In this document: one piece after another, positions 31,262 through 40,085 of the stretch
Numbering within the stretch: position 1 is the first letter of the stretch
How the letters are laid out: every line of letters starts with the position of its first letter
Source: Chelydra serpentina
Taxonomy: Eukaryota; Chordata; Testudines; Chelydridae
Assembly (NCBI GenBank): GCA_037349315.1
Contig: JBAIAC010000027.1
Location: forward strand, 21,306,501 to 21,370,500
DNA length: 64,000 bases
Direction of reading: 5' to 3'
Program-made: the position numbers and the translations under genes
Notes under the pieces: model-generated
Told to the model about the DNA's origin: nothing
The model's database searches: none
What the model saw: the letters and a program-made list of their open reading frames with translations, nothing else

Positions 31262-33297
31262 CCTAACAGTGGGAAAGTGAGTGGCCATCGCTGTGTAGAA
31301 GCTGGCAACTCCAGACTGATCCCAGTCAGTTCAAATCAGTTTGGAGTTGGGAAGTCCACCGTGGGGGTTGCAGTGATGCAAGTGTGCAGGATCATTCATT
31401 GCCTCCTGCTACAAAGGACGGTGACTCTGGCAGTGTGTGGAAAATAGCGGCTAGCTTTGTGGCTATGCGATTCCCTGACTGCAGCGGGGTGATAGCTGGC
31501 ACACCTATTCCAATTTTGGCCCCAGACCGTCTTGCAACAGAGTACATCAACAGAAAGGGCTACTTCTCTATGGTAGCTGATGGCTCACCGGGGTCATTTC
31601 ACTGACGCCAACACAGGGCAGTCATGGAACATGCATACATCTTCAGGAACACTGGCCTGTATAGAAAGCTACGCAGGGACTTTCTTTCCAGACCAAAACC
31701 TTCCACTAGGGGATATGGAAATGTCCATAGTGATCCTGGGAGACCCAGCCTACCCCTTACCTTCTCCCCTCCCCCACCCCATGAAGCCATACACTGGAAA
31801 CCTGGACAGCAGCAAGGATTGCTTCAACAAGCTCATCAGGTGCAGAATGACCGTAGAATGTGCATTGGGCAGATTAAAAGGTTGCTGGTGCTGCCTTTTT
31901 GGCAGGTTAGACCTAAATGAGTAAAATATTCTCATAGTCATAGAATCATAAAATCATAGAATCTCAGGTTGGAAGGGACCTCAGGAGGCCATCTAGTCCA
32001 ACCCCCTGCTCAAAGCAGGACCAAACCCAACTAAATCATCCCAGCCAGGGCTTTGTCAAGCCTGACCTTAAAAACCTCTAAGGAAGGAGATTCCACCACC
32101 TCCCTATGTAACCCATTCCAGTGCTTCACCACCCTACTAGTGAAAAAGTTTTTCCTAATATCCAACCTAAACCTCCCCCTCTGCAACTTGAGACCATTAC
32201 TCCTTGTTCTGTCATCTTCTACCACTGAGAACAGTCTAGATCCATCCTCTTTGGAACCCCCTTTCAGGTAGCTGAAAGCAGCTATCAAATCCCCCGTCAT
32301 TCTTCTGTTCTGCAGGCTAAACAATCCCAGTTCCCTCAGCCTCTCCTCATACTTCATGTGCTCCAGTCCCCTAATCATTTTTGTTGCCCTCCGCTGGACT
32401 CTTTCCAATTTATCCACATCCTTCTTGTAGTGTGGGGCCCAAAACTGGACACAGTACTCCAAATGAGGCCTTACCAGTGCCGAATAGAGGGGAATAATCA
32501 CGTCCCTCGATCTGCTGGAAATGCCCCTACTTATACAGCCCAAAATGCCGTTAGCCTTCTTGGCAACAAGGGCACACTGTTGACTCATATTCAGCTTTTC
32601 GTCCACCGTAACCCCTAGGTCCTTTTCTGCAGAACTGCTGCCCAGCCATTCGGTCCCTAGTCTGTAGCAGTGCATGGGATTCTTCCGTCCTAAGTGCAGG
32701 ACTCTGCACTTGTCCTTGTTGAACCTCATCAGATTTCTTTTGGCCCAATCCTCTAATTTGTCTAGGTCCCTCTGTATCCTATCCCTACCCTCCAGCGTAT
32801 CAACCACTCCTCCCAGTTTAGTGTCATCTGCAAACTTGCTAAGGGTGCAGTCCACACCATTCTCCAGATCGTTAATGAAGATATTGAACAAATACTCATA
32901 GCAGCTTGCTGTGCTCTGCATGACATTTGTGAAGCCAAAGGGGGAAAGTTTCCCCAGGGGTGGAGCATTGAGGTGGATCACCTGGTAGCTGCTTTTGAGC
33001 AGCCAGACACCAGGGCTATTAGAGGGACTCAACAGGGTCTATTTGAATCAGCGAGGCGTTGAAACAGCATTTTGACAATAAGCTCCAGTAATGGGGCTTT
33101 CTGTAATGAATTGAACCAGGCATTGTTTACTTGCCACCTTGAATGACCCCTGCAATGATTCCAGCCTGAGCGTTAATTGTAGTCTGCAAATGTGGTGATT
33201 GCCATTGTCTTTGAATTTCTGTTGCAACCACAACGTGCAGGTCACAAATAAAGAATCACTGTTTTTGTAAGACTCGGTTTTTATTAAACAGTAATAC
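31262..33297 (+). pseudogene. PIF/Harbinger transposase pseudogene, copy A, split by CR1
   Basis: Harbinger (DDE_Tnp_4) segments: SNQFGVGKSTVGVAVMQV region at 31340-31385, FPDCSGVIAGTPIPIL (about 31470-31510), EYINRKGYFSMV, GDPAYPLPSP, KLIRCRMTVECALGRLKGC, then after the CR1 insertion (31931-32890) [14 protein letters not shown] and [20 protein letters not shown], ending at a stop near 33060. The first catalytic Asp (D of the usual xxDGTH motif) is Ala here (codon 31495-31497); the second Asp (GDPAYP) and Glu (VECALGRLKG) remain. Frames shift near 31605. The following 240 bp contain AATAAA-like signals. The 5' part is lost at the Penelope junction. Confidence 0.9.
31931..32890 (-). mobile_element. 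CR1 LINE, 5'-truncated, inside Harbinger copy A
   Basis: Antisense CR1 of the young subfamily. The minus-strand frame from about 32890 to 32031 is open and reads [20 protein letters not shown] through DKALAGMI, including FADDTKLGG. It is nearly identical to the plus-strand CR1 at 33780-35983. At the junctions TATTCTCATAG (left) and ATACTCATAG (right) look like an imperfect target duplication. Removing it rejoins the Harbinger transposase codons. Confidence 0.92.
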
Positions 33298-33308
33298 ACA
33301 GATTAATA

Positions 33309-33641
33309 CAGTGGTCCCCAACGTGGTGCCCATGGGTGCCATGGCGCCTGCCGGGGCATTTATGTGCGCCCGTCGTCAGGGCTGGCACCAAGGAACGAAG
33401 AGGAGAGGAGCGCATCCGCTGGAGAACCTGCCACCGAAATGCCGCCAATGAGCACTTCTGGCGGAGAAGCGACGCCACCGAAATGCCGCCAAGGAGCCCT
33501 TCCGGCGGAGAAGCTGCCGCCAAGGAGTGCGGCCACCGGAGAAGCAGCGCCACCAAAATGCCGCCGAGAAGCGTCGCTGCCCGCCACACTCTTCTGAAGA
33601 CATGAATGTGCTCTTGGCCACAGAAAGGTTGGGGACCACTG
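33309..33641. mobile_element. hAT-type MITE with GCCGCC-rich interior
   Basis: 333 bp with ends CAGTGGTCCCCAAC and GTTGGGGACCACTG (perfect 14-bp inverted repeat) and 8-bp flanks GATTAATA (33301-33308) and GATTAACA (33642-33649), 7/8. The interior repeats CCACCGAAATGCCGCCAA-like text; spurious open frames on both strands come from this. No coding capacity. Confidence 0.9.
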
Positions 33642-33779
33642 GATTAACATGTCTTACAAGGGACATGACAGTGATCAGCACTCGCTGATGTGAGAATCTC
33701 ACAGATGTATGTAAATCTAACTGTCATTATGGAAAATATCCCTGGGGTGGAGTGCAAGGGGTACTGCAATGAGCCAGGA

Positions 33780-35891
33780 ACACAAGGAAGAAAGGAGAAC
33801 AGTAGAATACAGAGCCTGGACTTCAGAAAAGCAGACTTTGACTCCCTCAGGGAACTGATGGGCAAGGTCCCCTGGGAGAATAACATGAGGGGGAAAGGAG
33901 TCGAGGAAAGCTGGCTGTATTTTAAAGAAACCTTATTGAGGTTGCAGGAACAAACCATCCCGATGTGTAGAAAGAAAAGTAAATATGGCAGGCGACCAGC
34001 TTGGCTTAACAGTGAAATCCTTGCTCGTCTTAAACACAAAAAAGCAGCTTACAAGAAGTGGCAGATTGGACAAATGACCAGGGAGGAGTATAAAAATATT
34101 GTTCAGGCATGCAGGAGTGAAATTAGGAAGGCCAAATCACACTTGGAGTTGCAGCTAGCTGGAGATGTTAGGAGTAACAAGAAGGGTTTCTTCAGGTATG
34201 TTAGCAACAAGAAGAAAGTCAAGGAACGTGTGGGCCCCTTGCTGAATGAGGGAGGGAACCTTGTGACAGAGGATGCGGAGAAAGCTAGTGTACTCAATGC
34301 TTTTTTTGCCTCTGTCTTCACAGACAAGGGCAGCTCCCAGATGGCTGCACTCCGCAGCACGGTATGGGGAGGAGGTGACCAGCCCTCTGTGGAGAAAGAA
34401 GTAGTTCGGGACTATTTAGAAAAGCTGGACGAACACAAGTCCATGGGGCCGGATGCACTGCATCCGAGGGTGCTAAAGGAGTTGGCCGATGTGATTACAG
34501 AGCCATTGGCCATTATCTTTGACAAATCATGGCAATCGGGGGAGGTCCCGGATGACTGGAAAAAAGCTAATGTAGTGCCCATCTTTAAAAAAGGGAAGAA
34601 GGAAGATCCGGGGAACTACAGGCCAGTCAGTCTCACCTCAATCCCTGGAAAAATCATGGAACAGGTCCTCAAGGAATCAATTTTGAACCACTTAAAGGAG
34701 GGGAAAGTGATCAGGAACAGTCAGCATGGATTCACCAAGGGCAAGTCATGCCTGACTAACCTAATTGCCTTCTATGATGAGATAACTGGCTCTGTGGATG
34801 AGGGGAAAGCAGTGGATGTGCTATTTCTTGACTTTAGCAAAGCTTTTGATACAGTCTCGCACAGCGTTCTTGCCAGCAAGTTAAAGAAGTATGGGCTGGA
34901 TGAATGGACGGTAAGGTGGATAGAAAACTGGCTGGATGGTCGTGCTCAACGGGTAGTGATCAATGGCTCCATGTCTAGTTGGCAGCCGGTATCAAGTGGA
35001 GTGCCCCAAGGGTCGGTGCTGGGGCCGGTTTTGTTCAATATCTTCATCAACTACCTGGAGGATGGTGTGGACTGCACCCTTAGCAAGTTTGCAGATGACA
35101 CTAAACTGGGAGGAGTGGTTGATACGCTGGAGGGTAGGGATAGGATACAGAGGGACCTAGACAAATTAGAGGATTGGGCCAAAAGAAATCTGATGAGGTT
35201 CAACAAGGACAAGTGCAGAGTCCTGCACTTAGGACGGAAGAATCCCATGCACTGCTACAGACTAGGGACCGAATGGCTGGGCAGCAGTTCTGCAGAAAAG
35301 GACCTAGGGGTTACAGTGGACGAAAAGCTGAATATGAGTCAACAGTGTGCCCTTGTTGCCAAGAAGGCTAACGGCATTTTGGGCTGTATAAGTAGGGGCA
35401 TTTCCAGCAGATCGAGGGACGTGATTATTCCCCTCTATTCGGCACTGGTGAGGCCTCATTTGGAGTACTGTGTCCAGTTTTGGGCCCCACACTACAAGAA
35501 GGATGTGGATAAATTGGAAAGAGTCCAACGGAGGGCAACAAAAATGATTAGGGGGCTGGAGCACATGACTTATGAGGAGAGGCTGAGGGAACTGAGATTG
35601 TTTAGCCTGCAGAAGAGAAGAGTGAGGGGGGATTTGATAGCTGCTTTCAACTACCTAAAAGGGGGTTCCAAAGAGGATGGATCTAGACTGTTCTCAGTGG
35701 TAGAAGATGACAGAACAAGGAGTAATGGTCTCAAGTTGCAGAGGGGGAGGTTTAGGTTGGATATTAGGAAAAACTTTTTCACTAGTAGGGTGGTGAAGCA
35801 CTGGAATGGGTTACCTAGGGAGGTGGTGGAATCTCCTTCCTTAGAGGTTTTTAAGGTCAGGCTTGACAAAGCCCTGGCTGGGATGATCTAG
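33780..35891 (+). CDS. CR1 ORF2 (reverse transcriptase), N-terminally truncated
   Basis: About 700 uninterrupted codons ending LDKALAGMI at TAG (35889-35891). The order is the linker after the lost endonuclease ([17 protein letters not shown]), the RT domain with [54 protein letters not shown] (first catalytic Asp), [18 protein letters not shown], and FADDTKLGG at 35088-35114 (the catalytic DD pair), then thumb and C-terminal segments ([28 protein letters not shown]). All RT core motifs are present. One visible change is FINYLED where the nearby copy has FINDLEN. The open frame continues upstream into flanking DNA (to 33690) without an initiator of its own, so it should not be taken as a host protein. 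Confidence 0.9.
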   Translation, partial: TQGRKENSRIQSLDFRKADFDSLRELMGKVPWENNMRGKGVEESWLYFKETLLRLQEQTIPMCRKKSKYGRRPAWLNSEILARLKHKKAAYKKWQIGQMTREEYKNIVQACRSEIRKAKSHLELQLAGDVRSNKKGFFRYVSNKKKVKERVGPLLNEGGNLVTEDAEKASVLNAFFASVFTDKGSSQMAALRSTVWGGGDQPSVEKEVVRDYLEKLDEHKSMGPDALHPRVLKELADVITEPLAIIFDKSWQSGEVPDDWKKANVVPIFKKGKKEDPGNYRPVSLTSIPGKIMEQVLKESILNHLKEGKVIRNSQHGFTKGKSCLTNLIAFYDEITGSVDEGKAVDVLFLDFSKAFDTVSHSVLASKLKKYGLDEWTVRWIENWLDGRAQRVVINGSMSSWQPVSSGVPQGSVLGPVLFNIFINYLEDGVDCTLSKFADDTKLGGVVDTLEGRDRIQRDLDKLEDWAKRNLMRFNKDKCRVLHLGRKNPMHCYRLGTEWLGSSSAEKDLGVTVDEKLNMSQQCALVAKKANGILGCISRGISSRSRDVIIPLYSALVRPHLEYCVQFWAPHYKKDVDKLERVQRRATKMIRGLEHMTYEERLRELRLFSLQKRRVRGDLIAAFNYLKGGSKEDGSRLFSVVEDDRTRSNGLKLQRGRFRLDIRKNFFTSRVVKHWNGLPREVVESPSLEVFKVRLDKALAGMI

Positions 35892-35983
35892 TTGGGGTTG
35901 GTCCTGCTTTGAGCAGGGGGTTGGACTAGATGACCTCCTGAGGTCCCTTCCAACCCTGAGATTCTATGATTCTATGATTCTAA
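33780..35983 (+). mobile_element. Young CR1 LINE with long open RT frame
   Basis: 5'-truncated CR1 beginning near ACAAGGAAGAAAGG, ending in the 3' UTR GGTTGGACTAGATGACCTCC and three ATTCTATG-type units (to about 35983). The endonuclease domain and 5' UTR are missing, so it cannot move by itself, but the remaining ORF2 is uninterrupted, which points to a recent insertion. It landed in sequence downstream of the Harbinger copy A transposase. Confidence 0.95.
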
Positions 35984-36660
35984 GAGGAATGTGTGTGGGG
36001 AGCTTGGGGAGGCAAGGGCTCAATTTTGAGGTGAACTGGGTGAAAGTTAATGGCGTGTGCTATACAGGATGTCAAAGTAGATGGTCTAATGGTACCTTCT
36101 GGCCTTAACCTCTATGGATAAGATGGCACATGAGGGAGAGGTTCCCTTGTGGTGGGAAGGTACCAGACTGGCCTGCCAGGGGAGTGGGGTGTCAGGGGGC
36201 TTGTTTCTGGATTGGTGATGACACTGTGTCTCTCTCCAACCCTCCCATACCAACAGAGATGGGGACACCTCCTAAATTCCCTCTAAGCTGCGCGGCCAGG
36301 CAGCCGCCCAGCAGGCTATCAAGTGCCAGACACTTCCGGTGTCCCTCCCTCCACTGCCGTGCTGCTGCTGTCCTCTTCCCTGGATCCCCAGCCAGCCACT
36401 CCCAAGAGCCTCCTGCTTGCTGTTCAGATCCAGGGGGGAAGGGGAGTGCTAATGTCAGGATGTCCCCCTCCACCAGCCCTTGTACCCCATCGCCACAGAG
36501 TGTGTGTGCGGGGGGGACACAACAGGGCTCAGGATGGAGGGAGCTTGCTGGCAGCTGTTGCTGTGTCTGAACAGCAGGGAAGACTTCAGACTGCTGAGTG
36601 CCGATCTACTTAAAAGGGCAGCATACTTAAAGGGGCAACATGTGTCTCTCTGTCACACAC
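35984..36660. other. Intergenic sequence with a CR1 tail relic
   Basis: At about 36040-36117 AGATGGTCTAATGGTACCTT and CTGGCCTTAACCTCTATGG are an old CR1 3' tail (plus strand). The rest is GC-rich sequence without an assigned gene; the last 25 bp are CA-rich. Confidence 0.5.
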
Positions 36661-37373
36661 TGTGACGAAGTGGGGTTTTATTCAGCTTGTTATGTTGTAT
36701 GTGAGCCTATGTGAGTCTTACTGTTTTGCATGAATGCTGCATGTGCCTCGGTTTCCCTGTGTATTACACCAATACCTACCTGGTGGGAATAAGGGTGTGT
36801 GACTTTTGCTGAGACACTTGGGGGCAGGTGAGGCTGCTCCAGCTGCCTGCACATATGCTATGACGGTGCCCTTCGTAACCTGAGACCCAGGAGGGGGATG
36901 CGACCAGCCCGTGAAGTGAGACAGAGACCAGGAGGAGGAGCAACGTGGATGTCTGAGGTCGGGCAGTCTGCTGTGGGGGACTGGAAGTTGGGGGAGTCCA
37001 GGGCATCTGGCCCAGGGTTCCCCCAAGATAGACTTCGCTGAAAGTCACAGATTTCTGTGATAAGTTCTGTTCTACACTGTGTTCCTGTTGACTAATAAAC
37101 CTTCGTTTTACGCTTGCTGAGAGTCACTGCTGACTGCAGAGTTGGGGTGCAGGGCCCTCTGGCTTCCCCAGGAGCCCCATCCGGGCAGACTCGCTGTAGG
37201 AAGTGCATGGTGTGGAAGGAGATGCTGAATGCTCCGAGGTCAGACCCAGGAAGGTTGAAGCTGTGTAAGCTTCTTGCCCTGGTGACAGTCTGCTCAGAGA
37301 GAGGAGGCTCCCCCGGAGTCCTGACTGGCCTGACGGAGTAGTTCCAGAGCATCGCCCTGGTAACTCCATGACA
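36661..37373 (+). repeat. 5' LTR of the Gypsy element
   Basis: 713 bp, TGTGACGAAG...CTCCATGACA, with a polyadenylation signal AATAAA at 37094-37099 (TGACTAATAAACC). Its last ~160 bp match 39805-39967 with scattered differences. A 178-codon minus-strand open frame here is not a gene. Confidence 0.85.
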
Positions 37374-37375
37374 AC

Positions 37376-37392
37376 TGGTGGCAGTGGTGGGA
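37376..37392 (+). promoter_or_regulatory. Primer-binding site, tRNA-Leu type
   Basis: TGGTGGCAGTGGTGGGA starts two bases after the 5' LTR. It differs by one base from the complement of the 3' end of a tRNA-Leu (TGGTGGCAGCGGTGGGA, from the known tRNA-Leu acceptor arm plus CCA). It primes minus-strand DNA synthesis in LTR elements. Confidence 0.75.
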
Positions 37393-37732
37393 TAAACTGC
37401 ACCCCGTGGACAAAGCATCCTGCAGTGAGTGACTGGGGAGCAGTAAAACGGAGGGGGATTAGCGAGAGGCAGGCATGCTGAAGGCTTAGAGAGGTGCACA
37501 CGTTCCAGGAGGCGGAGGAGCCTACGGCTTAACCCCAAGAGAGAGTGGACCCCCGAGAAGGGCTGTCGCACTGAAGGGATTCCTTCCAGGGACCGTGGGG
37601 AGCTGAGAGGCCGCAGGCCTATAACCATCTCCTTAGAAGGACATTGTAGACCTGTGCAGAGGGAGAGGGCTGCTCCTTGGAAAGTTCACCAAAGCCCAGC
37701 TAATTGCGCAGTAGGAGGAGAACGATCGCGCT

Positions 37733-37990
37733 AAGGCCTTGGCTACACTTGGCTACGCTACATTTATTATACCACAATAAAGCTGCCTAGAGCGCTCTAC
37801 CTCACTCCCTGCCCACACTGGCAAGGCTCTGACTCCCTGGCTAGAGCACTCCTGGTGCTCCACCTCCACGAGAGGGATAACGGCTGTTGCATATTGGCTG
37901 GGACGCCCCAGGGTCAGTGTGAACAGTTACTGCGCTCTGATTGATCTCCAGAAACGTCCCATAATCCCCTTAAGCCAAGTGGTCAATCTT
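37733..37990. mobile_element. Harbinger-type terminal fragment inside the Gypsy element
   Basis: Begins TAAGGCCTTGGCTACACTTG, a Harbinger-like terminus, and contains CTGATTGATCTCCAGAAACG and CCCATAATCCCCTTAAG, non-coding text that I associate with turtle Harbinger elements. No matching right terminus is seen, so it is truncated. Borders approximate. Confidence 0.45.
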
Positions 37991-38281
37991 GGCTGGTTGT
38001 TGGGGTTCTCCAAGATATCAGCTGTGAAGTCCTGTTGGGGGATGACTGTGTCTGTTTGGGACAGGATCCAGGCCCTGCTCCTGTAACAGCCGAGGATTTG
38101 AATTTGAATCCAGGGAACCAATCAGCTGAGACTGAAGCAGTTAGTGTAAATGCAAACGACCTGGCTGGCAGGGAGGAAGAGCTGCTAAGCTCAGGATACC
38201 TGCCTGTCTGTAACCAGAAGTACGAACTGGCTGTAATGGAGTGGGAGAGGTGCACAGGGACATGTATCCTGGAGCTGGAAG

Positions 38282-38494
38282 TTGGGGTCCTGTGACTGCT
38301 GCGGTGGGAACAAACCCCAAGGACTCTGTATCCTCCTACTGTATGTTCCATTCTATGCATCCAACAAAGCGGACTGTAGTCCACGAAAGTTTATGCTGAA
38401 ATAAATGTGTTAGTCTCTAAGGTGCCACAAGTCTTCCTTTTCTTATTTTCTTTTTGCTGACATAGACTAACACGGCTACTATACTGAAACCTGT
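38282..38494 (+). mobile_element. Penelope-like element 3' tail inserted in Gypsy gag
   Basis: A 213-bp insertion flanked by the 9-bp direct repeat AGCTGGAAG (38273-38281 and 38495-38503). It contains GTTAGTCTCTAAGGTGCCAC and GACTAACACGGCTACT, the same tail as in the 47261-47336 insertion. Assignment to Penelope-like elements rests on my memory that this tail belongs to them in turtles; the sequence here has no coding part. It carries a hammerhead-like motif at 38357-38396. Confidence 0.7.
38357..38396 (+). ncRNA. Decayed hammerhead-ribozyme-like motif
   Basis: GCAT CCAACAA AGCGGACTGTAGTCCAC GAAA ... ATGC. The second half matches a hammerhead core: a stem II (GCGGACT with AGTCCAC, one mismatch) followed directly by GAAA, with short GCAT/ATGC complementarity around it. 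The position that should read CTGANGA reads CCAACAA, so catalysis is unlikely. Hammerhead motifs are known in Penelope-like elements; that this is a relic is inference. Confidence 0.4.
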
Positions 38495-39159
38495 AGCTGG
38501 AAGCAAGCCCAACCTGAGTGAAAGGGGGGCTGGATTTTGCTGGCCAGTGAAAGGTCTGTCATAGCTGGTAGCTGTGAGCCCACAGCTGGATCAGGGTCTC
38601 TTTCCCTTTTGGGGGACCCAGGAGTGTCTGCCCCAGAGGGGAGCCCACAGGGGAATTTTAGGTAAACTGCCTCTGCCATAGACAGTGTCCAAGTCTCCGG
38701 CAGTAAGTTCAGGAGGAGGGGGTGACATTGCACTCTATGTAACCAGAGCCCTGGGGCTGAGTGGGCCAGAGAGATGCTCCCCACCCCTCTGCACACGGGG
38801 GAGGTGGCTCATGCTGACTTTGATGCTGCAAGCAAAGCAGCCGGCTTGCTGCCTGCCCTCACTGGGACAGCTGAGCCTGGGGGAATCAGAGACCACAGCG
38901 GAGTGTGGGCAGACACAGCCAGGGCGGGACAACTGCCAACCAGGGCTGCCGTGTCCAAGAGGCCTCAGGAAAGGGGGAAGCAGCTAAAAGGGTGCTGCTA
39001 GGGACAGAGACACCTAGCCAGAGGGTGGCCAAGGCCCAGAGGGCGGCTCTTCACCAGGAGAGTGAATCCCAGCACTCCCGTCTGGAGGGCTGTGACTGCA
39101 GGCAGCAAGAGAGAACTGGTTTCACCCCCCTCTCCAGCTGCTGAATTCCGGACTGAGCT

Positions 39160-39804
39160 GCAGGAGGATCCCGCCTTGAAGAAGCTGAGGGCCCAGGCTG
39201 GCCTCAGTGTGGCACAGACCATGGGGGAGGCTGCAGGGAAAGATTCCTGCAGAGGAGGGATTCCTGTGCCGGGAATGGACTTCCCCAGGGGAAGTGGAAC
39301 TGTGGGGGATCAGGAGGCAGCTGGTGGTCCCCCAGAAGTACCGCCGCAGGCTACTGTACCTGGCCCACGACGCCCCTCTCTCGGGACACCAGGGGATCCA
39401 GCGCACCAGGCAGAGGCTGCTACAGAACACTTACTGGCGCGGAGTCTGACCCCTGCCAGAGGGTGGGGAAGGCCCGGGACAAGGGTAAAGCAGCCTTGAG
39501 ACACCTGCCTATCATAGAGGAGCCTTTTCAGAAGGTCCCCAGGAGGTCCTTACAGACCAGGGGTCCAATTTCTTGTCAGCCCTGCCCCAGTGCTTGTGGG
39601 ACAAGTGTGAGGTCTGGCACACCTGGGCCTCGGCACATCACCCTCAGTCCAACAGGCTGGTGGAGAGGTTTAATGGGACCCTGAAGATGATGCTGAAGAC
39701 TTTCATGGACCAACATCTGCAGGACGGGGACAAGTATTTACCCCACCTGCTGTTCGCGTACAGGGAAGTGCCCCAGGAATCCATGGGGTTCTCTCCTTTG
39801 CAGT
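39160..39804 (+). pseudogene. Gypsy integrase remnants
   Basis: FRTELQEDPALKKLRAQAG (39146-) precedes VPQKYRRRLLYLAHDAPLSG and HQGIQRTRQRLLQNTYWRG (39327-39446), the His-His half of the HHCC zinc-binding domain. The Cys-Cys half is missing and frames change near 39450. The core resumes with LTDQGSNFLSALPQ (one catalytic Asp) and HHPQSNRLVERFNGTLKMML (catalytic Glu), KYLPHLLFAYREVPQESMGF and SPLQL. The first catalytic Asp region is deleted. At 39804/39805 integrase codons run straight into LTR sequence. Confidence 0.85.
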
Positions 39805-39967
39805 TGGAAGGGGATGCTGAATGCTCTGAGGTCACACCCAGGAAGATTGAAGCTGTGTAAGCTTCTTGCCCTGGCGACAGTGTGCTCAGAGAGAGGAGGC
39901 TCCCCCAGAGTCCTGACTGGCCTCATAGGGAGTAGTTCCGGAGCATCGCCCCGGTAACTCTGTGACA
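39805..39967 (+). repeat. Truncated 3' LTR of the Gypsy element
   Basis: Matches the last ~160 bp of the 5' LTR (GGAAGGGGATGCTGAATGCT against GGAAGGAGATGCTGAATGCT) and ends CTCTGTGACA. The first ~550 bp of the LTR are absent. Confidence 0.85.
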
Positions 39968-40085
39968 CACACACACACAATGTGTGTCTCTGTCACACAC
40001 ACACAGTGTCTGTCACACACACACACTGTGTCTCCGTCTCTCTCTCACACACACAGTCTTTCTCTCACACACACAGATTTTCACA
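39968..40085. repeat. CA-rich simple repeat
   Basis: Interrupted (CA)n with TCTCTGTCACACAC units immediately after the Gypsy element; similar CA-rich sequence precedes the element at 36650-36660. Confidence 0.9.

Larger units (their letters stand above)
36661..39967 (+). mobile_element. Ty3/Gypsy-type LTR retrotransposon, internally deleted
   Basis: 5' LTR at 36661-37373, primer-binding site at 37376, degraded gag/pol interior with a nested Harbinger piece and a Penelope tail, integrase remnants at about 39160-39804, and a truncated 3' LTR at 39805-39967. CACAC precedes (36656-36660) and follows (39968-39972), compatible with a 5-bp target duplication but inside CA-rich DNA. It is defective: most of pol is gone and integrase runs directly into the LTR. 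Confidence 0.85.

Noticed and set aside
33690..33779. Host-derived N-terminus of the 733-codon CR1 frame
   Set aside because: The extra 30 codons lie in flanking DNA that happens to be in frame; the CR1 copy is 5'-truncated at about 33780.
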